Assembly: GCA_023386045.1 (NCBI GenBank) | Contig: JAEWKK010000016.1 | Location: 62,001-126,000, forward strand | Source: Bacteroidota bacterium | GTDB lineage: Bacteria > Bacteroidota > Bacteroidia > Chitinophagales > Chitinophagaceae | Length of the DNA: 64,000 nucleotides | Reading direction: 5' to 3' | Shown: positions 61,961 to 64,000 of the stretch, piece by piece | Layout of the letters: each line of letters starts with the position of its first letter | How positions within the stretch are numbered: the first letter of the stretch is position 1 | Notes under the pieces: generated by a model | What the model saw: only the letters and a program-made list of their open reading frames with translations | Told to the model about the DNA's origin: nothing | Databases searched by the model: none | Translations under genes and position numbers: made by a program

Positions 61961-63007
61961 ATGAAAAAACCGATCATTACCATACTCCAGTACCTGTTTT
62001 TTCTGGGACTCGGTATTTTTTTTGTCTGGCTTTCTGTCAAGGATATTAACGCAGAACAATGGAAGCAGATCAAGGATTCCATTCAAAGGGCCCGTTACTG
62101 GATGATCATTCCTGCCTTTCTTTTACTCTTCATTGCACACTGGAGTCGCGCCATTCGATGGAAGATTTTGATGGAGCCCCTGGGATATAAACCCAGCACC
62201 TTCAATACGCTTGCAGCTGTGATGATCGGCTACCTGGTAAATACAGGTGTACCCCGGCTGGGCGAGGTAGTCAAATGCACAATTCTTTCCCGTTATGAAA
62301 AAGTAAGAGCAGACCGGCTGGTGGGCACCATAGTAATGGAACGTGCAGTTGATGTGGTTTGTTTGCTGATAGTTTTTCTTGCTGCACTAATCTTCCAGGG
62401 AAGATTTATTGGTGAACACGTTGCAGCCATCTTCCATGATTTTATTTACGATCAGACGGGTAAGACTTCGGTGAAAAAGATTGCATTGCTGGTGGGTGGA
62501 ATGGTAGCAGGAATCCTGCTGCTTTATTTTTTATTGAAAAGATTCGGTCATATTGATGCTGTTGGAAAAATAAAAAATATCCTTCGTGGTGTGTGGCATG
62601 GACTTACCAGCATCAGGCTTATTGAACACAGGGGAAAATTTATCTTTCATACCATCCTGATCTGGGTCCTCTACCTTGCTGGTACCACCATTGGAATTTA
62701 TGCATTAAGTGAAACAGCGCACCTGGGCATTGGTGGTGGCCTTACCACGCTGGTGTTTGGCAGTATTGGAATGATCATCGCCCCTGGTGGAATTGGAGCT
62801 TATGCCTGGATCGTTTCCAAACTGATTGGTTGGTATGGTATGGATGAAACTACCACCGGCAATGCGCTTGGATGGTTATTGTGGTCGGTACAAACCGTTA
62901 TCATATTAATTGGAGGTCTGATCTTTTTTGGACTGCTATCGCATTATAATAAAAACAGGGAACCGGCAACACCAGCAATATCTGAACAAAATATAGATGT
63001 GGCCTGA
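61961..63007 (+). CDS. Flippase-like membrane protein (UPF0104 / lysylphosphatidylglycerol synthase TM family)
   Basis: A 348-residue inner-membrane protein with about eight helices. The central TGVPRLGEVVKCTILSRYEKV and the MERAVDVVCL motif are hallmarks of the LPG-synthase transmembrane / UPF0104 family. It lacks the soluble aminoacyl-transferase domain of MprF, so only a lipid-flipping role is likely. The polar tail (KNREPATPAISEQ) is short. The start is ATG 61961, 68 bp after panD. Confidence 0.88.
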   Translation: MKKPIITILQYLFFLGLGIFFVWLSVKDINAEQWKQIKDSIQRARYWMIIPAFLLLFIAHWSRAIRWKILMEPLGYKPSTFNTLAAVMIGYLVNTGVPRLGEVVKCTILSRYEKVRADRLVGTIVMERAVDVVCLLIVFLAALIFQGRFIGEHVAAIFHDFIYDQTGKTSVKKIALLVGGMVAGILLLYFLLKRFGHIDAVGKIKNILRGVWHGLTSIRLIEHRGKFIFHTILIWVLYLAGTTIGIYALSETAHLGIGGGLTTLVFGSIGMIIAPGGIGAYAWIVSKLIGWYGMDETTTGNALGWLLWSVQTVIILIGGLIFFGLLSHYNKNREPATPAISEQNIDVA

Positions 63008-63098
63008 AGATCAGTAATCCTTCCTTTATCTTAAAATCCTTAACCGCCTCAACTTGTGCACAGATGTTGCATAGATAAGCTTGTATTAAAAAATCAGG

Positions 63099-64000
63099 AT
63101 GGCAAATCAGAAACGAAAGATCATTCCAAGAGATATCAGCTGGCTATCATTCAATGCCCGTGTATTGCAGGAAGCAGCGGATCCCACGGTTCCACTGCAG
63201 GAGAGAATACGGTTCCTGGGTATTTTCTCCAATAACCTCGATGAATTTTTTCGGGTACGTGTTGCCACACTTAAAAGAATGATCCAGTATGGCAGTAAAG
63301 CCAAAATGCACCTTGAAAACAACCCCGAAAAGATTCTCGAAGAGATCCAGATGACCGTACTCGAACACCAGACTGAATTCAACCGCATCTGGGAAGGAAT
63401 ACTGGAGGAAATGAAAGATCATAAGGTCTTCCTGGTTACTGAAAAAGATTTGAATGAAGAGCAGCAGGAATTTGTAAGAAATTATTACGATGAAGAAGTC
63501 AGCGCCAACATCATTCCGTTGATGATCGAAAGCATTCCTGAATTACCCTTTCTGCGCGACAAATCCATCTACCTGGGTGTGGTGATGTCCAAAAAAGAAA
63601 GCGCATTGAAAAGAATGTACTCCGTGATTGAAGTACCTACGAGGGTTCAAAGCCGTTTTGTTCTCCTGCCCTCTCCTGACAACGAACACCATATCATACT
63701 ACTTGAAGATGTGATCCGTTTTAACCTTCCTGATATCTTCAGCTATTTTGGTTACGACCAATATCATTCTGCTGTTTTTAAGGTTACCAAGGATGCGGAG
63801 ATAGACATAGACAATGATATTGCTACTTCCCTTATACAGAAGATTCAAAAAGGACTAAAAAACAGGCGTAAGGGAAAACCAGTTCGATTTATTTATGATA
63901 AGGAAATGGATCCTGGATTACTCGAATTCCTGATCAGGAAATTAAATCTTTCAAAAAGAGACAATATCATTCCTGGTGGAAGGATTCACAACTTCAGGGA
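63099..64000 (+). CDS. ppk1: Polyphosphate kinase 1 (partial, 3' end outside window)
   Basis: Reversibly makes polyphosphate from ATP. About 300 residues are visible. The N-terminal PPK1 domain has IPRDISWLSFNARVLQEA (9-26), RIRFLGIFSNNLDEFFRVRV and later LPSPDNEHHIILLEDVIRFN. The catalytic histidines lie beyond the window. The start is the ATG at 63099, preceded by AATCAGG, a weak Shine-Dalgarno. It continues to the window end. Confidence 0.95.
   Translation, partial: MANQKRKIIPRDISWLSFNARVLQEAADPTVPLQERIRFLGIFSNNLDEFFRVRVATLKRMIQYGSKAKMHLENNPEKILEEIQMTVLEHQTEFNRIWEGILEEMKDHKVFLVTEKDLNEEQQEFVRNYYDEEVSANIIPLMIESIPELPFLRDKSIYLGVVMSKKESALKRMYSVIEVPTRVQSRFVLLPSPDNEHHIILLEDVIRFNLPDIFSYFGYDQYHSAVFKVTKDAEIDIDNDIATSLIQKIQKGLKNRRKGKPVRFIYDKEMDPGLLEFLIRKLNLSKRDNIIPGGRIHNFR

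Overview
The window is chromosomal DNA of a Bacteroidota bacterium, most likely family Chitinophagaceae. Three things point there. Many genes are preceded by the Bacteroidota -7 promoter element TAnnTTTG rather than sigma70 boxes. Family markers are present (BT_3928-type protein, duplicated DUF1599, DUF4270 lipoprotein, GSCFA protein, GYF-like/DUF4339 domain, short glycogen-synthase-like protein beside panC). Clear Shine-Dalgarno sequences are rare. The content is overwhelmingly core housekeeping; I see no prophage, insertion sequence, CRISPR array, tRNA or rRNA.

Layout. 1-6.95 kb: ndk (partial, minus); nrnA-type phosphoesterase and an FKBP lipoprotein (plus); folP (minus) divergent by 27 bp from a DUF1599 - BT_3928-like - ABC permease run and a CBS protein (plus). 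6.9-14.8 kb (minus): DciA-like protein, recF, a fatty acid hydroxylase family protein, membrane pyrophosphatase, bifunctional NAD(P)H-hydrate repair enzyme and a secreted serine hydrolase. 14.9-17.75 kb (plus): serA and a type II NADH dehydrogenase. 17.75-28.2 kb: haem-binding protein and single-domain response regulator (minus), then a 2051-residue soluble poly-HAMP hybrid histidine kinase with a REC-kinase partner (plus), then an AT-rich two-gene segment (membrane protein, secreted trypsin-like protease). 28.5-32.5 kb (minus): TPR protein and gyrA. 32.7-41.4 kb: mixed short units (GYF-like protein, saccharopine-dehydrogenase-family enzyme, atypical sirtuin, cupin, e(P4)-type acid phosphatase, EVE protein, metallophosphoesterase, TonB-dependent receptor). 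41.5-46.8 kb: dnaG, EF-G-like GTPase and small unknown proteins. 47.1-52.9 kb (minus): DUF3052-like protein, M48 protease lipoprotein, plsY, prmA, pnp, rpsO. 53.1 kb: miaE. 53.8-60.6 kb (minus): GSCFA protein, HMG-CoA-lyase-like enzyme, rlmB, membrane protein, metK, DUF4270 lipoprotein, glycogen-synthase-like protein. 60.7-64 kb (plus): panC, panD, flippase-like membrane protein and ppk1 (partial).

The features of most interest are: (i) the poly-HAMP kinase, whose ten 92-residue units form a near-perfect 276-bp DNA tandem array, in an apparent operon with a second kinase; (ii) a recurrent arrangement in which TAnnTTTG lies only 4-6 nt before the start codon, implying leaderless mRNAs and explaining TTG/GTG starts of recF, dnaG and rlmB; (iii) short-period (7 or 8 bp) degenerate tandem arrays confined to intergenic DNA; (iv) a sirtuin with no zinc-binding cysteines; (v) an AT-rich gene pair that looks acquired. 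I did not find a convincing new multi-gene defence or metabolic system.
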